Source: Aquirhabdus sp. (GTDB taxonomy: Bacteria > Pseudomonadota > Gammaproteobacteria > Pseudomonadales > Moraxellaceae). Taken from it: DNA of 42,720 bases. Numbering within the stretch: the first letter of the stretch is position 1; every line of letters starts with the position of its first letter. The position numbers were made by a program, and so were the translations under genes. Below the pieces are notes generated by a model. The model was given only the letters and a program-made list of their open reading frames with translations. It was not told the origin of the DNA and ran no database searches. The DNA lies in NCBI GenBank assembly GCA_030150135.1, contig JASLGO010000026.1, positions 1 to 42,720 of the forward strand, in the 5' to 3' direction. This document shows, in pieces, positions 1 to 8,174 of this stretch.

Positions 1-353
1 ACCAGATCGAGCTCAGCCCTTACCTGCAGAGCCAAAAGTTGACGGCCTTTCTCCAGGAGCAGGGCATTGCCGTGACCTCGTACATGACCCTGGCCTACGG
101 CAAGGTGCTGAAGGACCCGGTGTTGGCAGAGATCGCCAGCAAGCACCAGGCCACCGTCGCCCAGGTCGCCCTGGCATGGGCGCTGCAATTGGGTTACGCC
201 GTCATCCCGTCTTCCACCAAGCGCGAGAACCTGGCCAGCAACCTGCTGGCCCAGCAACTGGTGCTCGATGCCGAGGACATGGCCCGCATCGCGCAGCTGG
301 AGCGCAATGGCCGCGAAGTCAATCCTGAGGGACTGGCTCCGATCTGGGATTGA
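1..353 (+). CDS. dkgB: 2,5-diketo-D-gluconate reductase B, C-terminal part (5' end outside window)
   Basis: The reading frame is open from base 3 and gives about 116 residues of the C-terminal half of an aldo/keto reductase. These enzymes are NADPH-dependent cytosolic carbonyl reductases; DkgB acts on 2,5-diketo-gluconate and methylglyoxal-type substrates. Visible family features are NQIELSPYLQ at the left edge, the NADP-binding segment AVIPSSTKRENLASN, and the C-terminal GLAPIWD. The catalytic Asp/Tyr/Lys/His lie upstream of the window. The stretch is clearly richer in G and C than everything to its right and uses G/C-ending codons, unlike the rest of the window. It looks most like a Pseudomonas dkgB. 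Its relation to the neighbouring gene is doubtful (see the junction finding). Confidence 0.85.
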   Translation, partial: QIELSPYLQSQKLTAFLQEQGIAVTSYMTLAYGKVLKDPVLAEIASKHQATVAQVALAWALQLGYAVIPSSTKRENLASNLLAQQLVLDAEDMARIAQLERNGREVNPEGLAPIWD

Positions 354-376
354 GGCGGTAAAAGCGTTGATGGTCA

Positions 377-402
377 AAGGCCTGCCTAGCGGCAGGCCTT
401 CT
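377..402 (+). terminator. Rho-independent-type hairpin after dkgB
   Basis: A perfect 10-bp stem AAGGCCTGCC / GGCAGGCCTT with a TAGC loop lies 24 bases after the dkgB stop. It ends in a short pyrimidine-rich tail. It belongs to the GC-rich segment and ends almost at the truncation point of the uup-like gene. Confidence 0.75.
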
Positions 403-1287
403 TCATGCCTCTTCGCGGAGCGCTTCGAGTGCGCGCACACGACCTTCATTACGGGTACGACGAGCTTTGATCCCTTGACGAATCCACACTTCTTCTTCAG
501 CGAGTTTTTTATCAAAGTTTGCGGCTTGTTTTTCTTCAGCTTCGAGCTGTTGTGCTTTAATTTCTAAGTATCGTGCGTAGTTGCCTTCGTAACCGCGAAG
601 GATTCCACGATCGAGTTCGATAATCCGTGTCGCCAAACGATCAACAAACGCGCGATCATGGCTAATAAACATCAAGGTCAGATTTGGCCAATCTAATAAA
701 AATTGCTCAAGCCATTCAATGCTTTCAACGTCTAAGTGGTTGGTTGGCTCGTCGAGCAAGAGTAGTTCAGGCTGAGTTAAAAGTGCGCGTGCCAGCAACA
801 CACGACGTTTACGACCACCTGATAAGTCAGAAAGGTCAGCGTTACCATCAAGATGCATTTTGCCCAGAATCGTATCGACCTGACGCTCGAGTGCCCAGCC
901 ATCGCCGTCGTCGAGCTTGCTTTGCAGGTCGCTCATGCGTTCGCAAGCGTCCATATCGCCGAGTGCACAGGCTTCACTTTCGTGGTGATAGTCGATCAGG
1001 ACTTGAGCGATTGGCCCTGCGCCACCTGCCACGATGTCTGCAACTTTACCCGATGACATCGGAACGTCTTGTTCGAGCATGGCAATGCGTAAGCCGTTTT
1101 GTTTGGCGATTTCACCTTTGTCGGGCAGGAGTTCACCACTGGTGAGTTTGAGCAGTGTAGACTTGCCTTCGCCGTTGCGTCCGATCAGACAGACGCGTTC
1201 GCCACGTTCAATGGAGAGGCTTGCACCGTCAAGTACTGCTGGGCCGCCAAAAGCCAGTTGAATGTCGCGTAGGGTGAGCAATGCCAT
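403..1287 (-). pseudogene. uup: Truncated ABC-F ATPase (Uup-like), N-terminal half only
   Basis: This codes for 294 residues from the ATG at 1287 (MALLTLRDIQ); an upstream in-frame start at 1374 gives unconserved sequence. It holds one complete ABC domain: Walker A GRNGEGKST (residues 36-44), signature LSGGR (155-159), Walker B LLLLDEPTNHLD with D179/E180, and the start of the charged inter-domain linker. Uup/ABC-F proteins act on the ribosome or on DNA structures and normally have two ABC domains plus a C-terminal coiled coil, about 640 residues. Here the frame ends in the linker right after ALEALREEA, at the edge of the GC-rich segment, so the second ATPase domain is missing. It is probably non-functional as it stands, or intact in the true genome if the junction is an assembly error. 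Confidence 0.8.
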
Positions 1288-1401
1288 GAAACTATTTTTC
1301 CGTATGAGCTGTATAAAGATACAATTGTTGCGTAGAGCAATCTGCACAATGATAGATGAAGCACGGCAGATCAATGCTAAAGATTATTTATGAAGGGCGA
1401 T

Positions 1402-1668
1402 ATGATGAACGAAGATTGTGACAAACACCAGTTCGGTGATGCATCTTTAGATGAACGCTTGGTCGCGCGCATTGATGAATTAGAGATTCGCGTGGCGTTT
1501 CTGGATGATTTGTTGGATTCTTTGAACGCAACGGTGGCACAGCAAGCGCAGCAGTTGATGGATTTACAGGATCAATTTAAGTTGTTGTATAACCGTGTGG
1601 ATTCGAATGGTAAAGGCGAGGGGATTGAGCCGTTTAATGCGGCGCAGGAAGTGCCGCCGCATTATTGA
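1402..1668 (+). CDS. slyX: SlyX family protein
   Basis: A small acidic protein of the SlyX family, whose molecular role is unknown. The family pattern is clear: a predicted coiled-coil helix (RIDELEIRVAFLDDLLDSLN, then QQAQQLMDLQDQFKLLYNRV) followed by the conserved tail PFNAAQEVPPHY. An earlier in-frame ATG at 1390 would add four residues. I prefer 1402 or 1405 because an AAGGGCG Shine-Dalgarno-like run precedes them closely. It is transcribed away from the uup-like gene, and the 114-bp gap should hold both promoters. Confidence 0.85.
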   Translation: MMNEDCDKHQFGDASLDERLVARIDELEIRVAFLDDLLDSLNATVAQQAQQLMDLQDQFKLLYNRVDSNGKGEGIEPFNAAQEVPPHY

Positions 1669-1696
1669 GAAGGGACATATTTTGATAATTTAAAGA

Positions 1697-2131
1697 TTAT
1701 AGTCCGTGCTGTTCAAAGAATATATTCCACTTGTATAAGACTCTCTCTGCAAGCGATTTTATATTTATTACTCGACCATCTTTGCTTAGAAGCTCCCAAT
1801 CTCCTGGACTATTGAATGGGGTAACATTAAATGGAGTTGCGCCAAAAGCTCCACTCCATCGATGAGTCTGTGGATTTGGACGGTGTGTTAAGAAGAAGTG
1901 TTTAGCTTTGTCACAAAGATCTCTACTATCTTTTATATCCTGATCATCGCAAAAATTCTTAATAATAGTTCGGTCTACAGCTTTGGTCTTTTCTATGTAA
2001 TCTCGGATATGGTATGCGGTAACGAAGAAATTGAAGACGTTGTCTACATTAAAGTCTACGGAGAGTCGGGCATGCTCTCTTTTAGTTTTATCGAGCATAT
2101 CACGAGGAGTTTTTAATTCTAGGAAAGTCAT
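1697..2131 (-). CDS. Hypothetical protein, 144 aa
   Basis: I do not recognise this family. The product is a soluble-looking, charged protein without a signal peptide or membrane segment. It starts MTFLELKTPRDMLDKTK. Notable residues are a central CDDQDIKDSRDLCDKAKHFF stretch and a glycine/proline/asparagine-rich part (GAFGATPFNVTPFNSPGDW) before a C-terminal helical region. The coding sequence is AT-rich. The gene stands alone on the minus strand between slyX and a NIPSNAP-like gene. A 58-bp element lies 66 bp upstream of its start, and a second copy lies upstream of the next minus-strand gene. The frame is open over its full length and codon use looks genuine, but the function is unknown. 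Confidence 0.55.
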   Translation of the reverse strand: MTFLELKTPRDMLDKTKREHARLSVDFNVDNVFNFFVTAYHIRDYIEKTKAVDRTIIKNFCDDQDIKDSRDLCDKAKHFFLTHRPNPQTHRWSGAFGATPFNVTPFNSPGDWELLSKDGRVINIKSLAERVLYKWNIFFEQHGL

Positions 2132-2196
2132 AGTAGATTACAACACTATCTATTTGTATTTTTATGAATTTCTCATTTAATAATCTAATAGTCAAA

Positions 2197-2254
2197 CACT
2201 TATCCCCAAAAGCTAGGGATAAGCATGTGGATAGTATTTGGATAACTTTTATTT
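2197..2254. repeat. 58-bp direct repeat, copy 1
   Basis: This copy matches 2763-2820 at 54 of 58 positions by eye. It contains a hairpin TTATCCC...GGGATAA followed by TGTGGATAG and TTGGATAAC, which resemble DnaA boxes (TTATNCACA and its complement). It lies in the upstream region of the 144-aa gene. The sequence before it (TTTCTCATTTAA...AGTCAA) also resembles the stretch before copy 2, so the repeated unit may be longer and degenerate. Confidence 0.85.
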
Positions 2255-2317
2255 ATATCAATTAAATCAATTGTTTGTGCTGATAATTCCTAAAAAATTT
2301 ACACTTTGTAGAGGGTT

Positions 2318-2623
2318 TCACTCAAAAACAGGTCTAAAGAAGCTTCTTTCGTAGCTGATGATGCAGCGCGTATCTTCTGCATATTTAAATGCAGCTTGGC
2401 ACTCAGGGTCTTGAAATGACTTGATTCGATATTCTTCATACAAAGCAAGACTTGGGAAACTGAACATTGCTAAGGCGACATTGTTTACGCCTTCTGATGG
2501 CATGAAGTAACCGTGGTGTATGCCGCCAAACTTTTGTACTAATGGAATCCACATCTTGCCGTAATGTTCAAATTCTTGGAGTTTGAATGGATCGATGATG
2601 TAGCGAAGGTAGCAAGTAATCAT
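2318..2623 (-). CDS. NIPSNAP family protein
   Basis: A 101-residue single-domain protein of the NIPSNAP / dimeric alpha-beta barrel type. It begins MITCYLRYIIDPFKLQEFEHYGKMW, where the YLRY strand and the FEHYGKMWI helix are typical, followed by VQKFGGIHHGYFMPSEG and FPSLALYEEYR. The C-terminus ERSFFRPVF is the usual last strand. Family members are small soluble proteins of uncertain function, some related to heme-type or ligand binding. There is no obvious partner: the gene is monocistronic on the minus strand, bounded by AT-rich gaps and by the two copies of the 58-bp repeat. The family assignment is fairly firm; no function is claimed. Confidence 0.75.
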   Translation of the reverse strand: MITCYLRYIIDPFKLQEFEHYGKMWIPLVQKFGGIHHGYFMPSEGVNNVALAMFSFPSLALYEEYRIKSFQDPECQAAFKYAEDTRCIISYERSFFRPVFE

Positions 2624-2942
2624 GATGTTCTCGATATATTTTCTCTAATTGTGCTTTAAATTCATGGTTCTATATTTGAATTAATTTCTCATTAAGATCC
2701 TGAGCAGTCAATAATTTTTAGAATCAAATTTTTTAATTTTCACATTATCCTTACTTTCTAATCACTTATCCCCAAAAGTTGGGGATAGGCATGTGGATAG
2801 AATTTGGATAACTTTTATTTGTACCATAAAAATCAATCATTTATATCTATTAGATTTAAAATGATGCGTATTTTGTACGAGCCTCTATACTTTAATTATT
2901 GGGTTTCCATAGAATTAGCTGACTTTTACATAGAAATTCATC
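2624..2942. other. AT-rich intergenic region holding repeat copy 2
   Basis: This gap of about 320 bases lies between the divergent NIPSNAP-like and MOSC genes. It is AT-rich and contains the second 58-bp repeat (2763-2820). No further gene, RNA or clear promoter was seen. Confidence 0.6.
2763..2820. repeat. 58-bp direct repeat, copy 2
   Basis: Second copy of the element at 2197-2254, in the same orientation. The hairpin is even clearer here: TTATCCCC AAAAGTT GGGGATA. The DnaA-box-like TGTGGATAG and TTGGATAAC follow with identical spacing. The four differences from copy 1 lie in the loop and stem and just after TGTGGATAG. Confidence 0.85.
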
Positions 2943-3878
2943 ATGTCTCATCCATTACACGTCGCGTCATTACATCATTATCCATTGAAATCCGCACAAG
3001 GCATTTCTTTGACTCAAGCCCACATGAATCCATTAGGGTTAGAACAGGATCGACGTTGGGTGTTGATTGATGATGCTGGTAATTTCTTGAGTCAACGAAC
3101 ATGTGCAGCAATGGGAGCTATTCATGTTGACGCGCATGAACAGACTCTAACGATCAGCTTACATGGACAAACGCATATAGCAATCGCAAGTCCACAAGCT
3201 CGTGTCTCTGCGACGGTTTGGGGCGACAACATTGAAAATTGTTTTGCCGTGCAGCCTGAAATTAATGCATGGTTATCTGGTGAGTTAGGCGTTGAAGTTC
3301 GTTTAGTCTATTGTCCAGATCACGCTATTCGGATCGTCGATGAGCGTTATGCGGGTCAAGGGCATCGAACTGCTTTTTCTGATGGGTTTCCTCTGCTGGT
3401 TCTTTCACAGAGTTCATTAGATGAGTTAGGACGACAGTGGGGCGCACCGATTGATCTTCGTCGCTTTCGCCCAAATCTGATTGTGGGTGGCGAATGTGAA
3501 CCCTTTGCGGAAGATCAATGGCGCAGTATTAGGATTGGCGATGCGATCTTTGACTTAGTTAAACCTTGCTCACGATGTGTCATTCCCAGTTTAGATCCTG
3601 ATACGCAAATCCAAACGGATGGTTTTTTGAGGTTTCTGGCAACTCAGCGACGTAAAGATGACGGCAAGGTTTATTTAGGACAAAACGCTGTTTTGCGCCA
3701 AGCTAGAACCACAGATACAGATCATCGATTGACAAATGATATCCGAAGTCATGCACAAAGCCTTGCCGAAAATCTTGGATTGCTGCACACTAAAAAAGAG
3801 AATTGTAAACAATCACCCAATGTAAGCGCTGTTATTGCACCAGTTTTGAGGGTTGGACAGCCTGTTTGGGTTGAGTAA
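2943..3878 (+). CDS. MOSC domain protein (YcbX-like)
   Basis: This 311-residue protein has an N-terminal MOSC_N beta-barrel domain (ASLHHYPLKSAQGISL near residues 9-24, DRRWVLID near 36-43) and a MOSC domain. The MOSC domain carries the expected motif around FRPNLIVGG and the conserved cysteine segment KPCSRCVIPS. MOSC proteins bind molybdenum cofactor through that cysteine; YcbX/mARC-type members reduce N-hydroxylated compounds. Unlike E. coli YcbX there is no C-terminal 2Fe-2S ferredoxin domain. The end is also odd: after VYLGQNAVLRQA, where the family usually runs straight to the terminal strand, there are about 50 extra polar residues before APVLRVGQPVWVE. An electron donor would have to be a separate protein. 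Start ATG 2943 fits the family N-terminus, although no strong ribosome site precedes it. Confidence 0.85.
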   Translation: MSHPLHVASLHHYPLKSAQGISLTQAHMNPLGLEQDRRWVLIDDAGNFLSQRTCAAMGAIHVDAHEQTLTISLHGQTHIAIASPQARVSATVWGDNIENCFAVQPEINAWLSGELGVEVRLVYCPDHAIRIVDERYAGQGHRTAFSDGFPLLVLSQSSLDELGRQWGAPIDLRRFRPNLIVGGECEPFAEDQWRSIRIGDAIFDLVKPCSRCVIPSLDPDTQIQTDGFLRFLATQRRKDDGKVYLGQNAVLRQARTTDTDHRLTNDIRSHAQSLAENLGLLHTKKENCKQSPNVSAVIAPVLRVGQPVWVE

Positions 3879-3965
3879 ATGATGAATGTGAGAGGCTGTG
3901 GTCAGCCACTTATTGAGAGAACTTAACGGTTCGAGTGAATTATTGCTAAATAAAAGAAGTATGGC

Positions 3966-4424
3966 ATGACAAGTGCGGGTTATTGGGTTATTGGGATTGT
4001 TGCTGTTTTTATGCTCGGCACATTTATGAGCGCGCGGATAAGTCCTCGAGAAAAAGCACTGATTAGTCTTCGTGATCGTGCAAAAAAAATGGGATTTATT
4101 TTACGTTTGATTCCTGCGCCACAGTGGATTCAGCATCATACGATAACGGGCAAAGTTGGCGGCATGGTTGCTTATTATAGTTTGATTTTGCCAGAGTCGA
4201 CTCATGCGTTAGTGCAGGCGCGGCTTGTGGATGGTCGACTTGTTGTAGAAAAGGGCGAGCCAAAGCTCAATGGATTTGTGTTTGATAGCCGCTTGAAAGG
4301 TGTTTTTGCTATTGAAATTCAATCGAATAGTGTTGGTGTGTTCTGGGATGAGGAAGAGGATTTACACGGTGAGCAATTAGAGACCTTGAAATCGGTACTT
4401 CTTGCCTGTGCAGATCAAGTGTAG
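3966..4424 (+). CDS. Single-pass membrane protein of unknown function, 152 aa
   Basis: There is one N-terminal hydrophobic segment (YWVIGIVAVFMLGTFMSA, about residues 6-23), then a basic region SPREKALISLRDRAKKMGF and a soluble C-terminal domain rich in beta-type sequence. It is probably anchored in the inner membrane; the positive residues after the segment suggest a cytoplasmic C-terminus. I do not recognise a named family. It sits directly ahead of topA in the same direction with a 127-bp gap and so may be separately transcribed. A weak terminator-like hairpin follows its stop. Confidence 0.6.
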   Translation: MTSAGYWVIGIVAVFMLGTFMSARISPREKALISLRDRAKKMGFILRLIPAPQWIQHHTITGKVGGMVAYYSLILPESTHALVQARLVDGRLVVEKGEPKLNGFVFDSRLKGVFAIEIQSNSVGVFWDEEEDLHGEQLETLKSVLLACADQV

Positions 4425-4443
4425 TCATCATTTTAAAACAATT

Positions 4444-4461
4444 CAGCAGTTATGCTGTTTT
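4444..4461 (+). terminator. Weak terminator-like hairpin before topA
   Basis: A 5-bp stem CAGCA/TGCTG with loop GTTA is followed by TTTT, 20 bases after the stop of the 152-aa gene. The stem is short, so this may be leaky or accidental. Confidence 0.35.
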
Positions 4462-4551
4462 GAGGTTGTATCACAACTGAATTGATCGCAGCACAATGTT
4501 GTTTTATATGGTTTAACGATTTTTTAGAAATCACTTTTTTGGAGCCTTCAT

Positions 4552-7350
4552 ATGGCAACCCGTCCACGCTCAACCACCACAAACACAATTAAAGCGGGGC
4601 GGCGTACGACAACGAAGACGGACTCAGCTAAGAGTTCGCCTAAGTCGAGTAAAGCAAAAAGCACTGCGGAAGATGTATTAGATACTCCTATTAAAAAGGG
4701 TGCTAAACCTCGTGCATTGGTGATCGTCGAATCTCCAGCAAAAGCGAAAACGATTAATAAATATCTTGGCAGCGACTATATTGTGAAGTCGAGTATTGGT
4801 CATGTTCGTGATCTGCCTGTCAGTGGCGGTGGTGTCAAAACACCTCCTGTGAAAACAGATGCCAAAGCCAAAGCAAAGCTGAACGATGAGCAAAAAGCTG
4901 CTGAAAAAGAAGCAAAATCACGCGCAGCTCTAGTGAATCGCATGGGTGTTGATCCAGAGCATGATTGGGCGGCGCACTATGAAGTATTGCCTGGCAAAGA
5001 AAATGTTGTGAGTGAACTAAAAAAACTCGCATCGCAAGTTGAAGAAATCTATCTCGCAACCGACTTGGATAGAGAAGGGGAAGCGATTGCTTGGCATTTG
5101 CAACAAGTGATTGGCGGTAGTCCAGATAAATATAAGCGTGTGGTCTTTAACGAAATTACTCAAAATGCAATTCAATCTGCATTTAAAGTGCCAGGTCGAT
5201 TGGATCTCGATAAAGTCAATGCGCAACAAGCGCGTCGTTTTCTGGATCGTGTGGTGGGCTATATGGTTTCACCACTACTTTGGGAAAAGATCGCGCGTGG
5301 GTTATCTGCAGGTCGTGTGCAATCCGTTGCGGTGAAGCTTGTTGTTGAGCGTGAACGCGAAATTCGTGCATTTATCCCAGAGGAATATTGGGAAATATTC
5401 GCCGATACGCTATATACCAAAAAAGATAATGTGCCAATTCGTTTGGAAGCAACCAAACAGGCAGGCGCAGCGCTGAAGTTGAAGAACAAAGCGGAAGCTG
5501 ATGCGGTTGTGGCTAAGCTTAAACCTGCAACGTATACCATTACGACACGAGAAGATAAGCCAACCAAAGTTAACCCGACTGCTCCATATATCACATCGAC
5601 TTTGCAGCAAGCCGCGAGTACGCGTTTAGGCTTCTCAGTTAAGAAAACCATGATTCTGGCTCAGCGTTTGTACGAAGCGGGTCATATCACCTATATGCGT
5701 ACAGACTCCACGTTTATCAGTGCAGATGCTTTGGCTATGGTGCGTGGACATATCGAAGATAAGTTTGGCGCAAAATATGTTCCAGCTAAGCCTAATTTTT
5801 ATGGCAATAAAGCAGGCGCACAAGAGGCGCATGAAGCGATTCGTCCGTCTAATATAACGCTGTCAGGTGATCAACTGACGACGATCGAGCGCGATGGTCA
5901 ACGCTTGTATGAGTTGATCTGGCGCCAATTTACAGCCAGTCAAATGCCGCCTGCAGAATATTTATCGTCTTATATTATCGTGCAAGCTGCTGATGTTGAG
6001 TTGCGTGCGCGTGGTCGAACCATGGTGTTTGATGGTTTCACCAAAGTCATGGCGCCAAGTAAGCAAGATGATGATCTGCTTTTACCCGCGGTGAAAGTTG
6101 GAGATGTCTTAGAGCTTGTCAAAGTTGATCCAAGCCAGCACTTTACTAAGCCACCAGCACGCTTTACTGAAGCAAGTTTAGTGAAAGAGCTTGAAAAACG
6201 TGGCATTGGTCGTCCATCGACGTATGCAGCGATTATCTCGACGGTACAGGATCGTGGTTATGTGAAACTTGATAATCGCCGTTTATATGCCGAAAAAATG
6301 GGTGATATCGTCACTGATCGTTTGAGTGAAAATTTCTCGAACTTGATGGATTATGCGTTTACCGCTGAACTTGAAGGTCAGCTGGATAAGGTTGCTGATG
6401 GTGAGCGGGATTGGAAAAACGTCCTGAATGAGTTTTATGGTGATTTCAAACAAAAACTGGTTCGTGCCCAATCACAAGACCCCGATCAAGGGATGCGTCG
6501 TAATTTACCTGTCGAAGTGAGCGAGGTTTCTTGCCCGACGTGTTCACGTCCAATGCAGATTCGTACAGGTTCAACAGGGGTGTTCTTGGGTTGCTCAGGC
6601 TACAATTTGCCGCCGAAAGAGCGCTGTAAAGGAACGATTAACCTTGCGCCAGTTGAGTCTTTAGCTGCTTTGACTGAAGATACAAGCACCGACGGTGAAG
6701 ATGGTAGTGCAGCAGAAACCGCAGATTTGATGGCGAAGAAACGCTGTCCAATCTGTGATACTGCGATGGATAGCTACATCATTGACGGTGGTCGTAAGTT
6801 GCATGTGTGTGGAAATAACCCAGACTGTTCTGGTCATATTGTCGAGGAAGGTTCTTTTAAAATTAAAGGCTATGATGGCCCAACCATTCCTTGCGATAAG
6901 TGTGAAAGTGGTCAGATGCAATTGAAAACAGGTCGTTTTGGTCCTTATTTCGCTTGTGATACGTGTACGAATACACGCAAAGTTTTGAAAAATGGACAGC
7001 CTGCGCCGCCGCGTGCTGATGCGATTCCGATGCCAGAGCTTCGTTCAACTAAGCATGACGATTTCTTTGTGCTGCGTGATGGTGCAGCGGGAATGTTCCT
7101 TGCCGCAAGTAAATTCCCGAAAGTGCGTGAAACCCGCGCCCCTTTGATTGCAGAGCTACGTTCGGTGAAAGACAAACTAGATCCGAAGTATCTATACCTA
7201 CTCAGTGCGCCAGATAGCGATCCTGATGGTAATCCGACATTACTCAAATTTAGTCGTAAAACTGCGAGTCAGTACATTGCGTCTGAACAGGATGGCAAGC
7301 CGACTAAGTGGTCGATGGTTTATACTGATGGGAAATGGATTGAAGCGTAA
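4552..7350 (+). CDS. topA: DNA topoisomerase I
   Basis: A type IA topoisomerase of 932 residues that relaxes negative supercoils through a transient 5'-phosphotyrosine link. After a low-complexity basic N-terminal tail of about 50 residues comes the TOPRIM domain with RALVIVESPAKAKTINK (Glu60) and the metal-binding TDLDREGEA (Asp171, Asp173, Glu175). The catalytic tyrosine is Tyr381 in HITYMRTDST. Three C-terminal four-cysteine zinc ribbons begin at Cys661, Cys732 and Cys781, followed by a further C-terminal DNA-binding part. It is longer than E. coli TopA (865), mostly through the tail and C-terminal region. A GGAG ribosome site lies 7 bases before ATG 4552, and a good terminator follows at 7383. 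Confidence 0.97.
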   Translation: MATRPRSTTTNTIKAGRRTTTKTDSAKSSPKSSKAKSTAEDVLDTPIKKGAKPRALVIVESPAKAKTINKYLGSDYIVKSSIGHVRDLPVSGGGVKTPPVKTDAKAKAKLNDEQKAAEKEAKSRAALVNRMGVDPEHDWAAHYEVLPGKENVVSELKKLASQVEEIYLATDLDREGEAIAWHLQQVIGGSPDKYKRVVFNEITQNAIQSAFKVPGRLDLDKVNAQQARRFLDRVVGYMVSPLLWEKIARGLSAGRVQSVAVKLVVEREREIRAFIPEEYWEIFADTLYTKKDNVPIRLEATKQAGAALKLKNKAEADAVVAKLKPATYTITTREDKPTKVNPTAPYITSTLQQAASTRLGFSVKKTMILAQRLYEAGHITYMRTDSTFISADALAMVRGHIEDKFGAKYVPAKPNFYGNKAGAQEAHEAIRPSNITLSGDQLTTIERDGQRLYELIWRQFTASQMPPAEYLSSYIIVQAADVELRARGRTMVFDGFTKVMAPSKQDDDLLLPAVKVGDVLELVKVDPSQHFTKPPARFTEASLVKELEKRGIGRPSTYAAIISTVQDRGYVKLDNRRLYAEKMGDIVTDRLSENFSNLMDYAFTAELEGQLDKVADGERDWKNVLNEFYGDFKQKLVRAQSQDPDQGMRRNLPVEVSEVSCPTCSRPMQIRTGSTGVFLGCSGYNLPPKERCKGTINLAPVESLAALTEDTSTDGEDGSAAETADLMAKKRCPICDTAMDSYIIDGGRKLHVCGNNPDCSGHIVEEGSFKIKGYDGPTIPCDKCESGQMQLKTGRFGPYFACDTCTNTRKVLKNGQPAPPRADAIPMPELRSTKHDDFFVLRDGAAGMFLAASKFPKVRETRAPLIAELRSVKDKLDPKYLYLLSAPDSDPDGNPTLLKFSRKTASQYIASEQDGKPTKWSMVYTDGKWIEA

Positions 7351-7382
7351 TCGTGTTCTGATTAACCGTTGATTTTGACAGT

Positions 7383-7417
7383 ACCGCCACCATGATATGG
7401 GAGGCGGTTTTGTTTTT
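7383..7417 (+). terminator. topA terminator
   Basis: Stem ACCGCC / GGCGGT, extended by an inner CAT/ATG pairing, followed by the T-rich run TTTTGTTTTTT. It lies 33 bases after the topA stop. Confidence 0.8.
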
Positions 7418-7465
7418 TAATTGTTTTGTTGTTTGATTAATTTTTAATAGTCTGGAAAAAAGCTT

Positions 7466-7969
7466 ATGTCTCGTGTCGCTCGTTATCATGCTGACCGTAC
7501 CAATCAAAAGCTCTATTTTGCGCGCTTGTCAGTATTGCAGGCAAATAAGGCAGAAAACCCTCAAATTGCTCAAGCGTCTCGTGAGGCAGCTGTGTTTCAG
7601 TTACACGGAGCAGTTCTAGCGTTTCTGCAAGAGTTGGTGCGTTACTACAAATTAACGGATCGTCATCCGACGTTTGCCAGTATCAAAGAAAAAATGGCAC
7701 AACGTGGACAAGTCTCACCAGAAATCACGATTTTGGAACAACTCTCACACTCAGGTTTTCTTGCTGAACTGAATCGTGCGTTTGCCGCATGTGAATATGC
7801 ACCAGAGCCACCAGAGCCAGTTTTTGATGATAATGCCTCGTCAAATCTGATTATTAAGGTGACACATAGTCCGTTAGCATGGTTGCCTGATATTCAGATT
7901 TTGAAGGAATGGCATCAAGAATTGGTTAATTTGATCGATGGTTTCCGCAACGAAATGGTCGAATTCTGA
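7466..7969 (+). CDS. Uncharacterised protein, DUF6586-like
   Basis: A soluble 167-residue protein, largely helical, with no signal peptide or membrane segment. The beginning (SRVARYHADRTNQKLYFARL) and its place just after topA match the uncharacterised proteins found beside topA in Pseudomonas, which I recall as DUF6586. The C-terminal part (LAWLPDIQILKEWHQELVNLIDGFRNEMVEF) is a predicted amphipathic helix. It has its own gap after the topA terminator, so it is probably separately transcribed. The role is unknown; the conserved neighbourhood is the only hint. Confidence 0.7.
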   Translation: MSRVARYHADRTNQKLYFARLSVLQANKAENPQIAQASREAAVFQLHGAVLAFLQELVRYYKLTDRHPTFASIKEKMAQRGQVSPEITILEQLSHSGFLAELNRAFAACEYAPEPPEPVFDDNASSNLIIKVTHSPLAWLPDIQILKEWHQELVNLIDGFRNEMVEF

Positions 7970-8132
7970 TTTTTGCCCATTAATTTCGCAAAAAAGTGTC
8001 TTTTTTTAGTAAAAAAGTCATATTACCTCTTGAATTATCCAGAAAATATCTGCATTGTTGCGTTACATGTAAACCAACCTGAATTTCAGAGATTGTTTTA
8101 GGTAACACATCAGGGAAGTTTAAAAATAAATA

Positions 8133-8152
8133 GGGTTAGCGAGCACTAACCC
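8133..8152. promoter_or_regulatory. Perfect 7-bp inverted repeat in the leader of the 120-aa gene
   Basis: GGGTTAG CGAGCA CTAACCC, ending 22 bases before the ATG at 8175. No T-run follows, so it is not a terminator. It could be an operator or a 5'-leader hairpin near the ribosome site (a GAGGTG-like sequence follows at about 8164-8169). Confidence 0.5.
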
Positions 8153-8174
8153 GCGTAGGTAATGAGGTGCAGAT

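Noticed and set aside
2197..2820. Replication origin suggested by DnaA-box-like motifs
   Set aside because: There are only two short arrays, with imperfect boxes and no dnaA/dnaN/gyrB/rpmH neighbourhood. Kept only as a repeat finding.
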